64,000 bases of DNA from Amyloporia xantha (lineage: Eukaryota; Basidiomycota; Agaricomycetes; Polyporales; Adustoporiaceae): positions 242,579 to 306,578 of the forward strand of contig JAYKKR010000038.1 of assembly GCA_036971615.1 (NCBI GenBank), given 5' to 3'. Positions 36,101 to 47,735 of the stretch are shown here, one piece after another; within the stretch, counting starts at the first letter, position 1; every line of letters starts with the position of its first letter. Below the pieces are notes generated by a model. It saw only the letters and a list, made by a program, of their open reading frames with translations. It was not told the origin of the DNA and ran no database searches. The translations under genes were made by a program, and so were the position numbers.

Positions 36101-37089
36101 GATGCTCAACTGTTAGTCGGGAATTCTGTCCCATATCGTGTATTACTGACAGTGATTGCAGATGTTATCATGCAGACTGTTGTTAGGAACGAGCGTGCGA
36201 TCCTGGTACGTCGGCCGCCTACTGAGTTTAAGTACATCTAACGAGCTTTAATCCAGTTAAGCAACGAGGGTAGTCGTGTTTGGAGTGGACAACAGGTCCA
36301 ATCATATAACGCCAACGGTACGTCGCACGAGTCTTTATCAATCGGACAAAGTGTGTAACCATACGTTTGCAGCTGTCCTGTGGGGTGCGCTCGGCAAGGA
36401 GATTTGTGCGTCGTTTGTCATTGGCTTACCATTGATGGCCCGTCGTTGACTTCGGTTCAGACGGTCCTAACGGGCCTTACTTTGTGATTCCCTTTGGGAT
36501 TATCATCGGTCTTGCCCTGCCGGTAATCCCCTGGGTTTTGTACAAAAGATATCGCTGGGAGTGGCTCAAGCTGATCAACATGTCCGTGATGGCTTGTCAG
36601 TATCTATCTCATGCATCTTCCGTCACGGGCTTGACTGATTGTGTGTTGACCACGCCAGATAACATCGGTGATTTGGCTGGTGGTTCCAACGGCTACGTGA
36701 ACACCATCATGGTGCTCGGCATGACATCGCACTTCTATCTCCGCAAGTACCGCGCGGGATGGTTCGTGAAGTACAACGTATGGCTCTCCTTCCCCCTCAG
36801 TATTTCCATATTACTAAGTCGACTGCCATGTAGTACCTATTCGGTGCAGCCGTTGATGGTGGTGCTCAAATCTTTGTATTCATCTTCTCTGTAAGTGCAG
36901 TTCCATTCCTAATGACGCGTTACTGACCATGTTGGTATGTAGTTTGCTCTTGCGGGAGCCGGAGGTGTAACAGTGACGTTCCCCAACTGGGCCTTGAATC
37001 CTGTTGGAAATGCGGTATGTAGTTTGCATTTGTCTGTGAGAGTCGCTCTGACGCCGTCGTACTAGGATTACTGCAAAGTGACATCATAG
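33148..37089 (+). CDS. OPT-family oligopeptide transporter, paralogue A
   Basis: Proton-coupled importer of small peptides (isp4/OPT type) in the plasma membrane. ATG 33148 opens an acidic cytosolic N-terminus, then HTFRMWFTGLGLAVFGAVLG (first TM region), a following exon with the family motif NPGPF, LKEHVAAQILANTAA, ACFVFASDDLFYGITVN, GNAIFTLLASQLIGYGFAG, PHNLIYVSLFDVLHRYKGEM and VDWANISSGPFYTPLSTQLS. A 5-nt microexon (34654-34658) is needed to read QNLFFENGTVYDQNLILTS. Later exons give LSLNKTALAIYGHPWQ, GDLKLGQYTK joined to LPPR (the KIPPR-like OPT motif), and the C-terminal FALAGAGGVTVTFPNWALNP. The last exon, DYCKVTS, ends with TAG at 37089. Roughly 20 short exons. The gene converges on a close paralogue. 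Confidence 0.93.
34654..34658 (+). other. 5-nt microexon of OPT paralogue A
   Basis: The five bases ATTCT are flanked by a TGTAG acceptor and a GTAAGC donor. The preceding intron is 34584-34653 (70 nt) and the following one 34659-34716 (58 nt). Inclusion gives CT|A TTC T|TT, that is Leu-Phe-Phe, and restores the frame between SQNL and ENGTVYDQ. Confidence 0.8.
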
Positions 37090-37403
37090 TTATTTATTTG
37101 TATCTTCTATGTCCTCCGCTGCATTATGTACGATGGGTGTACTGTGTAGTCGAGCGGCCTGTGATTTTCTAGCCTTCTGGATGTGTAGAGAATGTTCATT
37201 TTATCTGCTGCTGATACCATTACGTATGTTCAATCGATGCAGCTTTGCAAAACGAAAGTTGTTTGTATTTTAAGAATTAATAGGATACGGATTTGCTCTT
37301 GACAGAAAAATGTAGGCCCTCATGGCAGAGGATCAGAGGGCAAACGCTAGCGGAAGTTGATCCTCCCAGGAATTGTGGACCAGCAAATGATTTTATAAAA
37401 ACA
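37090..37403. other. 3' flank of OPT paralogue A
   Basis: Short AT-richer spacer between the OPT stop codon and the tRNA gene; no other feature is seen. Confidence 0.5.
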
Positions 37404-37513
37404 TGATGAGAGCGGGATTCGAACCCACGCCCTTTCGGACCAGATATGTTCAAATCCCAGTTCAACCGGGTGAAACCTTAGTCTGGCGCCTTAGACCGCT
37501 CGGCCATCTCACC
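37404..37513 (-). tRNA. tRNA-Leu (anticodon AAG) with an intron
   Basis: On the minus strand the gene begins GGTGAGATGGCCGAGCGG and ends in the T arm GTGGGTTCGAATCCCGC, acceptor strand TCTCATC and discriminator A. The acceptor stem pairs through all seven positions with one G-T wobble. The anticodon stem CCAGA/TCTGG encloses loop CT-AAG-G, then an intron of about 30 nt after position 37, the canonical place. A variable arm of class II type follows. AAG decodes CUU, read as inosine after editing (general knowledge). It lies between the convergent OPT genes. Confidence 0.92.
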
Positions 37514-37918
37514 AGTTATGCGTTGATGAAATAAAAGGTTTATAATAGTGTAATTCAAATACGCTGGCATAAACGTTGTGTCAAGTAACAGGCCATATTC
37601 AATAATTGCTCATCTCTTCTGAAACGCCTTCAGTATTTACGGGAAAGGTAAGTATCAGATGAAATTCTGTCATTTTGAATTGAAATGACCGTGGCACTCC
37701 AGATATCAAGCTCAAACATTTTGCTCCCAGACACAGCCTCTTCGGTAAGAATGGCGGTGCTGACTCGGACCTGGCGGCCGCGAATATTGATATCGTACCC
37801 AGCTCAATCCTCGCGAAACGACAGAAATTAAAGAATCTATTATCACACTACTAGTCCGATACAGTACACACAGGACACCGTTACTACGATACCACAGGAA
37901 GAGGCCCTGTGAGACTAC
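37514..37918. other. 5' flank of the tRNA and 3' flank of OPT paralogue B
   Basis: About 400 bp with no coding sequence and no recognised element. Confidence 0.5.
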
Positions 37919-40900
37919 TTAACCCTCCTGCGATGTTACCTTACAGTAATCCTGGACGTTCCAAGTCAGTAAAGGTACCCACGCCTCAAGAGGACGGACG
38001 ACGTACAGCATTGCCAACGGGATTCAGAGCCCAATTCGGGAAGGCAACTGTTACACCACCCGCACCGGCGAGAGCGAACTAAGCAGATCCGTCAGCCACG
38101 AAAGAAGACCATATCATGTGCCAAAGAACTGACCGAGAAGATGAAGACAAAGATCTGGGCACCTCCGTCTACTGCGGCACCGAAGAGATACTGCGTCAAA
38201 CGTTTTGTCAGCATGCATAAAGTCGCACAAAATAGGTGCACTCACGTTGTACTTCCTGAACCACCCGGCGCGGTACTTGCGGATGTAGAAATGCGACGTC
38301 AGGCCGATGAGCATCCAGGTGTTGATGTAGCCGTTGGTTCCACCAGCGAGATCACCAATGTTGTCTGATCATAATAAGTGAGCTACGCCAACATGTATTT
38401 TGAAGACAGCTCTACGCACAAGCAAGCACCGACATGTTGACGAGCTTCAGCCATTCCCAGCGGAACTTCTTGTACAGGAGCCAGGGGATGACAGGAAGGG
38501 CAAGGCCAATGACGATACCGAGAGGAACGATGAAGTACGGACCGCCAGGACCGTCTAATAGCACATCGTCAGTTTCTACGTATTAATGGATTAGGACGGT
38601 TTAACGCACAAATTTCCTTGCCAAGAGCACCCCAGAGGATAGCTATAATTTGTTTTGTTAGACATCAAAGGCCCGCGCAGTGGAACAATTGTCTCCGCAC
38701 CGTTCGCGTTGTACGACTGCACTTGCTGTCCACTCCATACACGAGTACCTTCGTCACTCAACTAATGAGGTAAGGGTCAATAGGGTATCATTAGACTGAG
38801 ATAAATGTGAAGACGCACCAGAATCGCGCGCTCGTTCCTGACAACGGTCTGCATGATGACGTCTACGCTCGGTGTCAATACCGTGTATCTACTAATATCG
38901 GCGTTCGACTCACAGTTGAGTAGTGCACCAACGACAGTTCCGGCCATTTGCACGGAGAACGTCGTCTACAAGATGACTGTCAACATCTCATGGTCACGAA
39001 TGTGCCATCTGCGGAACGCACCCTGGGAGGAACTGTGAAGAAATGCATCAGCAGATCGCTCACGCTTGCAAGACCCATCCGATGGGATCACTCACGCTTC
39101 GTGTACTGGCCGAGCTTGAGATCACCCAGCATACCCGCCGCTTGAACGAGCGTCTGACTGGAATAAAGCTCGAAGTACTGCAACAACACGGATCAGCACG
39201 GGGTCACGGGCATCACAGGCGAGGCACACACCATGTTAGCCTGGGACGAGCCTGGAATGAGCGCAGACGCAAGCATCTGGAACATGTTGGAGATGACGGG
39301 AGTGAAGCTAATGAGCCGCCCATATGTCAGCGGACGCCGCGTGAGACCGGGGTGAAAAGGAGTACGTACGCGGCGATAGCCCACATAGCGCCATAGAAGG
39401 GAAGGCAAAGAGCAGCAATGACGAGCGCGACGATCAGCGCCCACCAGGGCAAGCTGTGAAGCGACATCAGCAAAGACAATGTCTCGTGAATTTGAGGTCA
39501 CCTACCCCGACTTCTCCGTGTATGCGCAGACCACTAAGGGCCACAATCAGTAAGATAGCTACAAAATGGGTGTTTTGTGCTGGACGTACTTGCGGTGATG
39601 AAAGCTGTTGGAAATACGAACCGTCAATGGCAGAAAGAACAGCGAACCAGAAAATCGCTTACCAGCGACAGTGACGGCGGCATACCACCACATAGGCACT
39701 TGGAACCAAGTTCAGTCTGACGCACGGGGCAGGTATCAATCCTTACTCACCCTCCTTGTAGATCTGTGATGATATAACTCATCAGCACCATACCCAGCAA
39801 CGTTGAATTCGGTGCTTACCGCCATCCTCTTGTAGTGGTAGTCAGTGACAGGCTTGCGACGAAGGCTAAAAATGACCAAAAGTCAGGTTGCAGAACAACA
39901 TTGAGCACGAGATACCCACTAGTCAATGAAAGCGCCCCAGATCTACACACGGTAAGAAGTCAGGAAAGGCGACAAATGAGGAGAGAGCGAGGGAGCACGC
40001 ACATCCTTGCCGTACCAGAGAGCGATATGTACGAAGCAGGCGCCGATGGACATGTTGATTCCAAGGTTGTAGATCTGCGGGGTAGACGTGCGGTCAGGTC
40101 TGCGCGCAAATCGCAGCATTTCACAGTGAGACGTACGACTGTGGAGCCGCTCTGCCATGGCTGGCCGTAAATGTCGTACGCAGTCTTGTTGAGCGAGAGA
40201 TCCCTTGGTAACAGAGTCATTAGACAACAGTCGATCCGAGAGGCGGTCATCATGCTTACGGGTTGAGGATGAGGTTCTGGTCGTAAATGGAGCCGTTCTC
40301 GTCTAAACATGAATGTGAATGTTAGTCGGGTAGCGTGATACGCGCGAAGCCTCTGAAACGCACAGAACCTAGAACATGACAGTATGCATGAGCACGACGA
40401 AAATGATAACCCAGCGAGTGCAAGCGACGTACAGATTCTGCGAGATGAACGGGAAGTTCTGCGAATGCCACACATTCGTCGCGAAGATGGCCGGCAACAA
40501 GAAGTAGTTCACCGCCCAGCCGACGTAGTTCGACAGCTGCGTCGACAAGGGCGCATAGAACGGCTGGCTGCCGATGTTCGCCCAGTCGACGCCGAAGCCC
40601 AAGAGCCCCATGCCCTCGTTCCCCTCCGCCCCACCGAAGATGTACGACACCCAATCTGAGTTGCGCGCGCACAGGCAGACGATGTTGAACGAGCCGAGCA
40701 GGGGCGCGATCCACTCCGGGAACCACTCGTACACGAACACGACGCCCGTGACGATCCAGAAGAAGCGCAGACGCTTGCCCTGGAGCATCTCGCCCTTGGA
40801 TCGGTGCAGCACGTCGAACAGGTTGACGTAGATCAGGTTCTGGGGTAGAGCATGATCGTGGGGTAGACAAGGAAGGCACCTGTCGATCGGGCATTGTTGT

Positions 40901-41858
40901 CGTGATGTCAGCGATCCGAAATGGATAGGATGTATGCGCGGGAAGAACGTACGGAACATTCCCGCGAACCCATAGCCGATCAGCTGAGAGGCAAGGAGGG
41001 TGAAGATGGCGTTACCAGGCTGGGCAAGAACATGCAAATAAGTATAGAGAAGCGCATATAGTCTGTGGAATAGACCTTACGTTGACCGTGATGCCGTAGA
41101 AGAGATCATCAGAGGCGAATACAAAACAGGCCTGTGCTGCGGTCCTGTCGATCGCGCCGCATCAGTGCGGTGTCCTAAAAAGTGCGAAGTGGTACATACG
41201 CAGCAGTGTTGGCCATGATCTGGGAGGCAACATGCTCCTTGAGATCTAGAAATAAAAGCACTCAGTCGTTTCGCCAAATGCAGAGAGGGCGACCGAAAAC
41301 GCACTGAAAGGTCCGGGGTTCATGAAATTCCAGAACCAGTTGCCATTGTGGAACCGACTGCCTGGGCCAGGAATGACGACCGCTAGGAGCCGGCCGATCA
41401 TAAATGCGAGCAGCTGGAGGAAGAGCGCTGATACCGAGATGACTTGAGGTCGGAATTGCTGATAGCAAGCGCATCAGCGAGCATACAGGGAGAAATGAAA
41501 AGCTATATTGACTCACGAAGAGCATACCGAGGACAGCACCAAAGACGGCGAGACCGAGACCAGTGAACCACATACGGAACGTGTGGATGGGCATCGCTGG
41601 GTCGTCGTCGGCACTGACGAGCGCACGAGAGAAATCCTCAGCGGTCTCGAGGACCCTCTCCCTGCCGGCCTCGTCGTAGAATTTTTCATCGACCTCGACT
41701 TCCTCCGCGGAATGGCTTGTTGCCGAGCCAGCCTTCTCATCCAATTTCTCGTCCACCGAGTACTCGGGTGTACCGTGAGGGTAATGAGGAAGTCCACTGA
41801 CAAGGTCAGCAGCGTCTTGGCCGCTGACGGCGCCGAGCTCGTGATCTATGCGGGTCAT
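37919..41858 (-). CDS. OPT-family oligopeptide transporter, paralogue B
   Basis: Same family and architecture as the plus-strand gene at 33148-37089. ATG 41858 opens MTRIDHELGAVSGQDAADL, then ETAEDFSRALVSADDDPAMP and a first TM segment identical to paralogue A (HTFRMWFTGLGLAVFGAVLG). Further exons give GNAIFTLLASQLIGYGFAGM, NLIYVNLFDVLHRSKGEMLQ, VDWANIGSQPFYAPLSTQLS and, through a 5-nt microexon (40364-40368), QNLFYENGSIYDQNLILNP. Then come LSLNKTAYDIYGQPWQSGST, GDLKLGQYTK joined to LPPR, and the C-terminal FALAGAGGVTVAFPNWALNP. The last exon, DYCKVTSQEG, ends with TAA at 37919-37921. Exon structure is conserved with paralogue A, so the pair arose by duplication with inversion. The terminal QEG is an extension relative to A. 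Confidence 0.93.
40364..40368 (-). other. 5-nt microexon of OPT paralogue B
   Basis: The minus-strand bases GTTCT follow a TTCTAG acceptor and precede a GTGCGT donor. The next intron spans 40303-40363 (61 nt). Inclusion gives CT|G TTC T|AC, that is Leu-Phe-Tyr, joining SQNL to ENGSIYDQ in frame. Confidence 0.8.
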
Positions 41859-42490
41859 GGCGTGCTACTGTGCGCGGTTCGACTGGCGGGCAGCTAGTGA
41901 AGCGGGCACTGGCAGGGCAGAGACCTGGAGATAAGGCGAGCGGGGGAAAGAAGTCGGGAGTTGGAGAGGTAAATAAAGGCTTCGGGCGCTGCTGCCATGG
42001 TGGATCAAGAGATCAGAATAGCATCAGGGGCCCACCTGGCCATCGTCAGAATGAGCTGGTAGACAGAAGGCGTTCCTGGAATATGTCGCGCAATTAGTGG
42101 AACAGGAGATATGAGCGGATGCCATATGGAACTATCTTACCACATGCTCCCCATGTCAACCTAGATTCGTTGGCGCTCGAGAGATATTGACCGACCGATG
42201 AAGGAGGCCTGCACCGTAGCCCGGCCGGAGGCTGATTGCAGCACAGATTTAACGTGTCCGCACCGACCACGGCGACAAAGAACAAAAGAGCTCAGAATGA
42301 GCTCCGCAGTTTTCGTTCTTACTGCGCACCAATTCAATAATTAGACCTGATATGATGATCTCAAATCCAGATCTGCTCAAAATCTACCTGAGCGCCATTT
42401 CTTCTTATCGGACCCGCTGGTCGGCTTGAAAACCTTTCTTTGCGACAGATAGACCGGTCATGCCGTGCTCGACGAGGGTCGTATCAAAGG
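41859..42490. other. 5' flank of OPT paralogue B
   Basis: About 630 bp, presumably the promoter of the OPT gene. No coding region or specific site was recognised. Confidence 0.5.
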
Positions 42491-42795
42491 CTAAGCTGCC
42501 AAGTGTGCCTCTGCGAAAGTTCCGTTGTCGTCCAAGCCCACTGGCAGCGGGGGTATGATCGCGGGGTCTCGCGTGCTGGTCGCGTGCCAGAAGACATCGC
42601 TAAAGTGAGACGCCGTCGCAAGGCACGCCACTTCTCGCCACTGCTCGTCTTCGACGACACCGCGTCCGACAAGCATGTTCCTCTCCTCATGCAATCCGCC
42701 CTGTCCTTTCGGCACAGCGGTGCAATCAAAACCCGTCCATACACCGCCCCCGACCTAGTCTATCCCGCCGTCGGCGCATTCGGTGGTGAGCTATC
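42491..42795 (-). pseudogene. Decayed coding relic, unknown family
   Basis: A minus-strand frame reads TTECADGGID, an in-frame TAG (42755-42757), then VGGGVWTGFDCTAVPKGQGG, ERNMLVGRGVVEDEQWREVA, SHFSDVFWHATSTRDPAIIP and PLPVGLDDNGTFAEAHLAA, stopping at 42491-42493. The composition looks like real protein rather than chance reading, and the stop could be a single C-to-T change from CAG. Upstream minus-strand fragments to about 43320 do not connect cleanly. I do not recognise the family. An intron spanning the stop cannot be excluded. Confidence 0.4.
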
Positions 42796-45700
42796 GTGAA
42801 TTATTCATCAGATTCGTGAACTCACACGACATCGCGCTGTCAAGACAGACAAGCACATTCCACCGGTTTCTGCCCGTCCCCTCTATCCGTCCAGATGTCA
42901 AGGTGTGCAAGTGCCTCAATCTTGCTCCATATCTGCCCACGCACAAGCCGACATCCACCGCTGACCGTTCCTTGATCCATTGCAATGATGCGGAGCGGAT
43001 GGATTCACTTACTTATCGTCGCTGAAGAAGATCCGTCCGAGCCTGCCGCACGATTCCTCTCCTCACCGACCCCAATAGCCACCCCGGTCCCGAGCCTAAC
43101 CAAGCTCGTCGAACTTTGCACCGTGCAGCGCCTCGAATCACCAGGACGAGCCTCGGACGATGCTATGTTCCCGTCCTGCCTATCTGTTTCTTCTCACCTC
43201 TCGCTCTTGAGAAATCTCTGCCCCATATGGACCCTGCGAGCCGCCCTCGGAAGTCTACCATGCAGGCATCATAGAAACAAACTTTCAGGAACGCCGGCTT
43301 TCCCATAATTGAATACGATACGATGGCACTCGATCGACCCGTCCCGTTTCATTCGCTCCAACTGGGGGGCGACTCAGGCACGCACGTCGAATGGCGACAA
43401 ATGATTTTACCTACAAGTCGCCTATTATGGAGGCGCCGCACGATGTCACTGTTCATGTTTCTCCGGCAGGTCTACAGTTCGGGGCGCTGAGGCAACGCGG
43501 CTGCGATAACGGCGAGTGGCCTCGATGTACTTGATGCTACCAGATGTCAAGAGCTATGGCTTCCTATGACCAGTGTGCCATTGCAGCCTGGGGTATACCG
43601 AAGATGAGCCAGCGATGCACACTTAGGCTTTAGCGTTCGCCTGTTCGAATTCCCGCCCCGCAGACTAACTTGGGGATAAGCTCGTCAGTACCGAAATAAA
43701 CGCCATCTTGCCTCATATTCTGGAACACCCCCTGCTAGAAACTGACCCGAAAATAAGCACAGGTACCCACAGAGGCCAGGCACGCACGTACTAAATCCAT
43801 ACCCCAACCCCAGAAACATCCGCCCGCTCCCGGTACACGGCTGGAGGAAACTACTGCATATAGTACGGTCGCAGCTAAATTTAGGCTCTTATCTCTGGTG
43901 CGAGACTATAATAAAGGGCTCCGGTCTGTGCGGGACCTGATGATGATAAGAATGATCTAGCGTCCGGGCTTGGACGCCAGGGCGGCCGGACGGCGTAGGA
44001 TCACCAAGAATGAACGGCAGCGATGTGGGAGCATCCCTGTGCTCAAATTATGTCATTATTTTGACATCTTGCAACTGAACGATCCCACTGGCATGATGCT
44101 GCACGATGCATTCCGGTCTATGACGGCGTCGCGGGAGCACTCATTGTTCCACACTCCTGTTTCAACTCCAAAAATCCCATGCTACGTAGGTGCCGTTTGA
44201 GAGCCCGAGGTAGAAAGCTGTGCAGGTCCATGAACAATGAACATTGCAAGCTTTGTCATTGACTATATCAAAATGGGATGAACGCTGTGAAGACACATTC
44301 CGGTTGGTTTCTTTTTTCAAATGATCTTGTGTGCTCGGCTCACGGTCATTACGAATGGTAGGAATTTGCCAACCTTCCGGCGGACGATGGGATAACGCGG
44401 CCGGTCGACGTCTGATTGCTGAAAGCGATGGTCGACGGTGGCATAATCCCTTGTGCGAAAGTTTTTGAAAGGTAACCACTCTGAAGACCTAAATATTATC
44501 GGTGGATGAAACTCACGGACCGTGTAATCTTAATTCGTGAAGTACAACGTCGCGAAGATCACGAGGCAAATGGCCCGTTCATATCTTTGAACGCAACGCG
44601 TGAGGGTCATCGAGAAGCCTCGGGATGATGTCATAGAAGCTCCCAAGGCTGGCTACGAGTTCGAGAAGGTTATTGCGACTTAGCTTTTCTTATGCTATGC
44701 GTCGCCGGGGAAGTCAACGTCCGCGCTGACAGAAGACTTGCAGCCATGTGTATGTACCGATGTCGGCAATTCACGACAAGCCGGGAAGTAGGATAGAAGT
44801 GCTGTATATCAATGTACTTCGGCGAGCAGCGAGACAAAGTGGGTCTTCTCTGAAAGCTTTCCTGATGTGTATCATGCAACGTGGACGAAGACAAGTGTCA
44901 AGTGTGAAAAGCCCGTAACTGATAATGACTCGTGCCACTGGGCAATTAGGGACCATCTTTGAGGCATGCTACGATTTCTCATGCGTCCGTGATCATATGA
45001 GGTGTTCAGATCGATTCCGCATGAAGCTGCTTATTCGTCATCCCACCAGTCGATTATGGCGGCGTTTTCTGACCGTTGTTTCATGCGTCAGCTGCCCTTC
45101 AAAACGTACAAGCTACGAATCAGCGCTGTGTATGGCGAAGATGATCACAAAAGTAAGACGTGGGCGTATCTCTTATCCGACAAATTTGGGGACACTCCGT
45201 CCTTGCGATGACGCTGTTTGGCAACACGGTGCAGAAATGACCAATTCGATGCCTTGATATAACCTCGAAGCTTGAGGGTGGACCCCATGGCATTGGCGCT
45301 ATTAGCAAGATGGTGGCACACGGATTATAAACACGTCACGTACGTACCGGCGGTCGTTAGCTTGCTGTTCCGGTCAAATTCGGCAATGAGCGGGTGCAGA
45401 TATTCTCAACGGTCTGGCTTCGGCGGGACGGTACGTCAAAGAACCAAAAACACATGCACCTGAAGCTGTGTGTAATGATATATATTTAATAATGAAGTCC
45501 CGTGCTGGCAGTAGTAGCACGGGAATTCATCTAGCATCGTGTATCACCTACCAAGACCTCAGAGCGCATGTCTCAGATATCTGGCTGAAGTGAGATCGAT
45601 ATGTACTCACGCTAAGACGAATATTAATCACAGGAGTGTCACCGCTTATCCGTCACTGGCACGGCCACATCCTGAAGTGATGAGAGTTGCGCAACGGGTT

Positions 45701-46132
45701 TCGCACTGATGCATTGGTGGAAGCTGTGCATGTGGAGAGCTTAGAGTCGAGACATTGTGCAACATACTCATAGCTAAGATTGTCAATGCAATTGCCTTTC
45801 ACGCACGCGGACAACAGCGATCATTGCACGATCGTGTCGATACAGCAAATTACCACCGAAGTGATCGAGAGGGCAGCAGTGTGGTTAGGTGTGGTTGAAG
45901 TGCGGGGAATAAATGGACAATATTTGTCAGACCAATTTCACGGCAATGCGAATAAATCCAGCACTTGAAGAATTGTCGTGTTATGTTCGGTGGTGGCTGG
46001 AACAAACTAGCGCTATAGGATTCATGTCTAAAATTACAGCCTCCAATTATGGTTATTAGAGAACTGCTCCCGCGAAGCTACAGGGTGTCGTCACAAACAG
46101 CATCCGGGATCTTCGCAACAGAATTATCATTA
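42796..46132. other. 3.3-kb gene-poor region
   Basis: Only short frames on either strand, none with a recognisable domain or splice-consistent neighbours. A hairpin at 45492-45530 is listed separately. It may contain further remains of the relic on its left side. Confidence 0.45.
45492..45530. repeat. Inverted repeat, 15-bp arms
   Basis: ATGAAGTCCCGTGCT at 45492-45506 pairs with 45516-45530 with a single mismatch across a 9-nt loop; the inner nine pairs (TCCCGTGCT/AGCACGGGA) are perfect. It could be a transcript hairpin or a remnant of a transposon end. Confidence 0.75.
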
Positions 46133-47486
46133 TTATGGCTGCAATCGGAACCACGTCGGTATCAGCTTCCACATCCGTTCTCTCTCCCTCGCAGCCCACG
46201 ACTCGAGCGACCTCGCACACGCCGTACACTCTGAAAAGTCCGCACCCTTCAGTTGGCCTAGCTCCTCCGCGACATATAACGGGTCCGAACAGCCGCGTTC
46301 ACGATCGAACAAGTAATGCTGTGTCGCCAGGTCCACGAGCTCCGAGAAATCCTTCCGGCACGCCGCAGCGGTCGCACACACCAGTCCAGACGACCTGCGC
46401 CGATGGTGCATCGCCGCACTATGGCGTGCAGGCTGCTCACGGTGCGAACCGCTCGCCATGCCTTGGATGAGGCTCGTGACGAACTGCTGTGACATTTCTT
46501 TTCCGAGGGTGAGGTTCTGGATGTCCGTCGACGCAAGCATCGATGCCCGCGGATAACGGCCGAGCGGCTCATCCTCGCTCGGCTCAAATATCTGCGTATA
46601 CTGATACCGCGAGAGCTCATAGAACGCAGAGGGAAGTAGCTCGGGTGCGTCAATCTCCCGTGCAAGGAGGATCACCGCCTGTGGTGGTCTACGTTAATGC
46701 TCTGTTGGTCGTACATCGAAAAAACGGATGCCCACAGCCGGAGGAGGATATCGATATCCACGGTGCATCCCCGTATCCAGCTCGTATGACCTGGCTACGT
46801 CCTCTCGCGCATCCCAGCCCATCAGAGTCGACGGCCATGCGATGTCAAGGTGGGCCAACGCCTTCTCACGAAGCGACTCGATGTCGTATTTCGACGATAG
46901 GCGCAGAATGCCGGCCACAACACGGAAGTCATCACGATCATTCATCCCAAAATTCCTGGCGTGAATTCAGGATATTGTAAAATATATGCAGGTGGATTTA
47001 TCTCACTCACGGACCGTCATATAATGCTTTGAGTAAGTTGACCACGTCTTCTGCTGCATCGTGGAGACGTACAACAGGACACCCAAACATTGTCTCAGTG
47101 TCCCTGTCCGTAAAAACGGGACTAGATAATATCGACTTCGTAGGAGCAGGCTGCGGCAATGAGAACAGGTCCCGGAAGAAGGCGGATTTACGAGATAGCT
47201 GCGACATATGCACCCGAAACACGGTATCCTCGGCGCGAAGCACCACGGACCCATCTGTAAACCATAGGTCGCGGTATCGTATTACTGCGTCCGCATCAGC
47301 TTTAATCTCATTCACACCAATGAGATCATCCACAGTTGTTTCGGAGTAGAGCGTAGTGCTGTATGCAGTTGCGGACGGGGAAAGCGGCTCGGAGGTGTCG
47401 CTTTCCGTGAGTTTATCCCTCAGAGTGCGGGTTGATGTCGACGCCCGGAGCGCCATAAGCGGGATGCTAGGATGCCCTATATACAA
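46133..47486 (-). CDS. BTB/POZ-domain protein (basidiomycete expanded family), copy 2
   Basis: Paralogue of the protein at 17186-18343. The longest reading starts at ATG 47486; an in-frame ATG at 47456 (MALRASTSTRTLRDKLTE) is an equally good start. The BTB core reads LWFTDGSVVLRAEDTVFRV, HMSQLSRKSAFFRDLFSLP and VVRLHDAAEDVVNLLKALYD. An intron near 46930-47020 joins YDGP to the next exon, whose VVAGILRLSSKYDIESLREK and LDIAWPSTLMGW match the shared C-terminal region of copy 1. A second intron (about 46680-46730) joins RYPPPA|AVILLAREIDAPELLP. The C-terminus contains FSECTACARSLESWAARER, another Cys pair. The stop is at 46133-46135. Function is unknown; dimerisation through BTB is expected. Confidence 0.86.
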
Positions 47487-47707
47487 ATTCGGAGCTTTAT
47501 ATTGAGCCGTCAGATTCGTCAGATAGTAGGATCAGAAACAGCTCCGTCATGGTCGAAAGGTGGAGACAATTGTGCGAGCACAACCAAATGGTGTACGCTT
47601 GAGCCTCGAGGGGATCGACAACGCAGACTCCGGCGCTGGGTCACTATCGATGTGGAAGCGGAGAGACAGCCGCGTCGGTGAAGGGCAGTGTGTTCAACGT
47701 TCAGCTG

Positions 47708-47735
47708 TCACGTGCTCTACGCGTCGCGACGCGTC
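47708..47735. promoter_or_regulatory. CACGTG plus ACGCGT palindrome upstream of BTB copy 2
   Basis: CACGTG at 47709-47714 is followed by four bases and the perfect 16-bp palindrome ACGCGTCGCGACGCGT at 47719-47734. The site lies about 220 bp upstream of the BTB start. A similar composite occurs upstream of the acyltransferase gene at 53083-53107. The regulatory role is inferred from composition and position only. Confidence 0.45.

Noticed and set aside
40322..40894. 190-codon Arg/Val-rich frame inside OPT paralogue B
   Set aside because: Same explanation: shadow of the real OPT exon.
42440..42799. 119-codon plus-strand frame
   Set aside because: Antisense to the more protein-like minus-strand relic; unlikely to be real.
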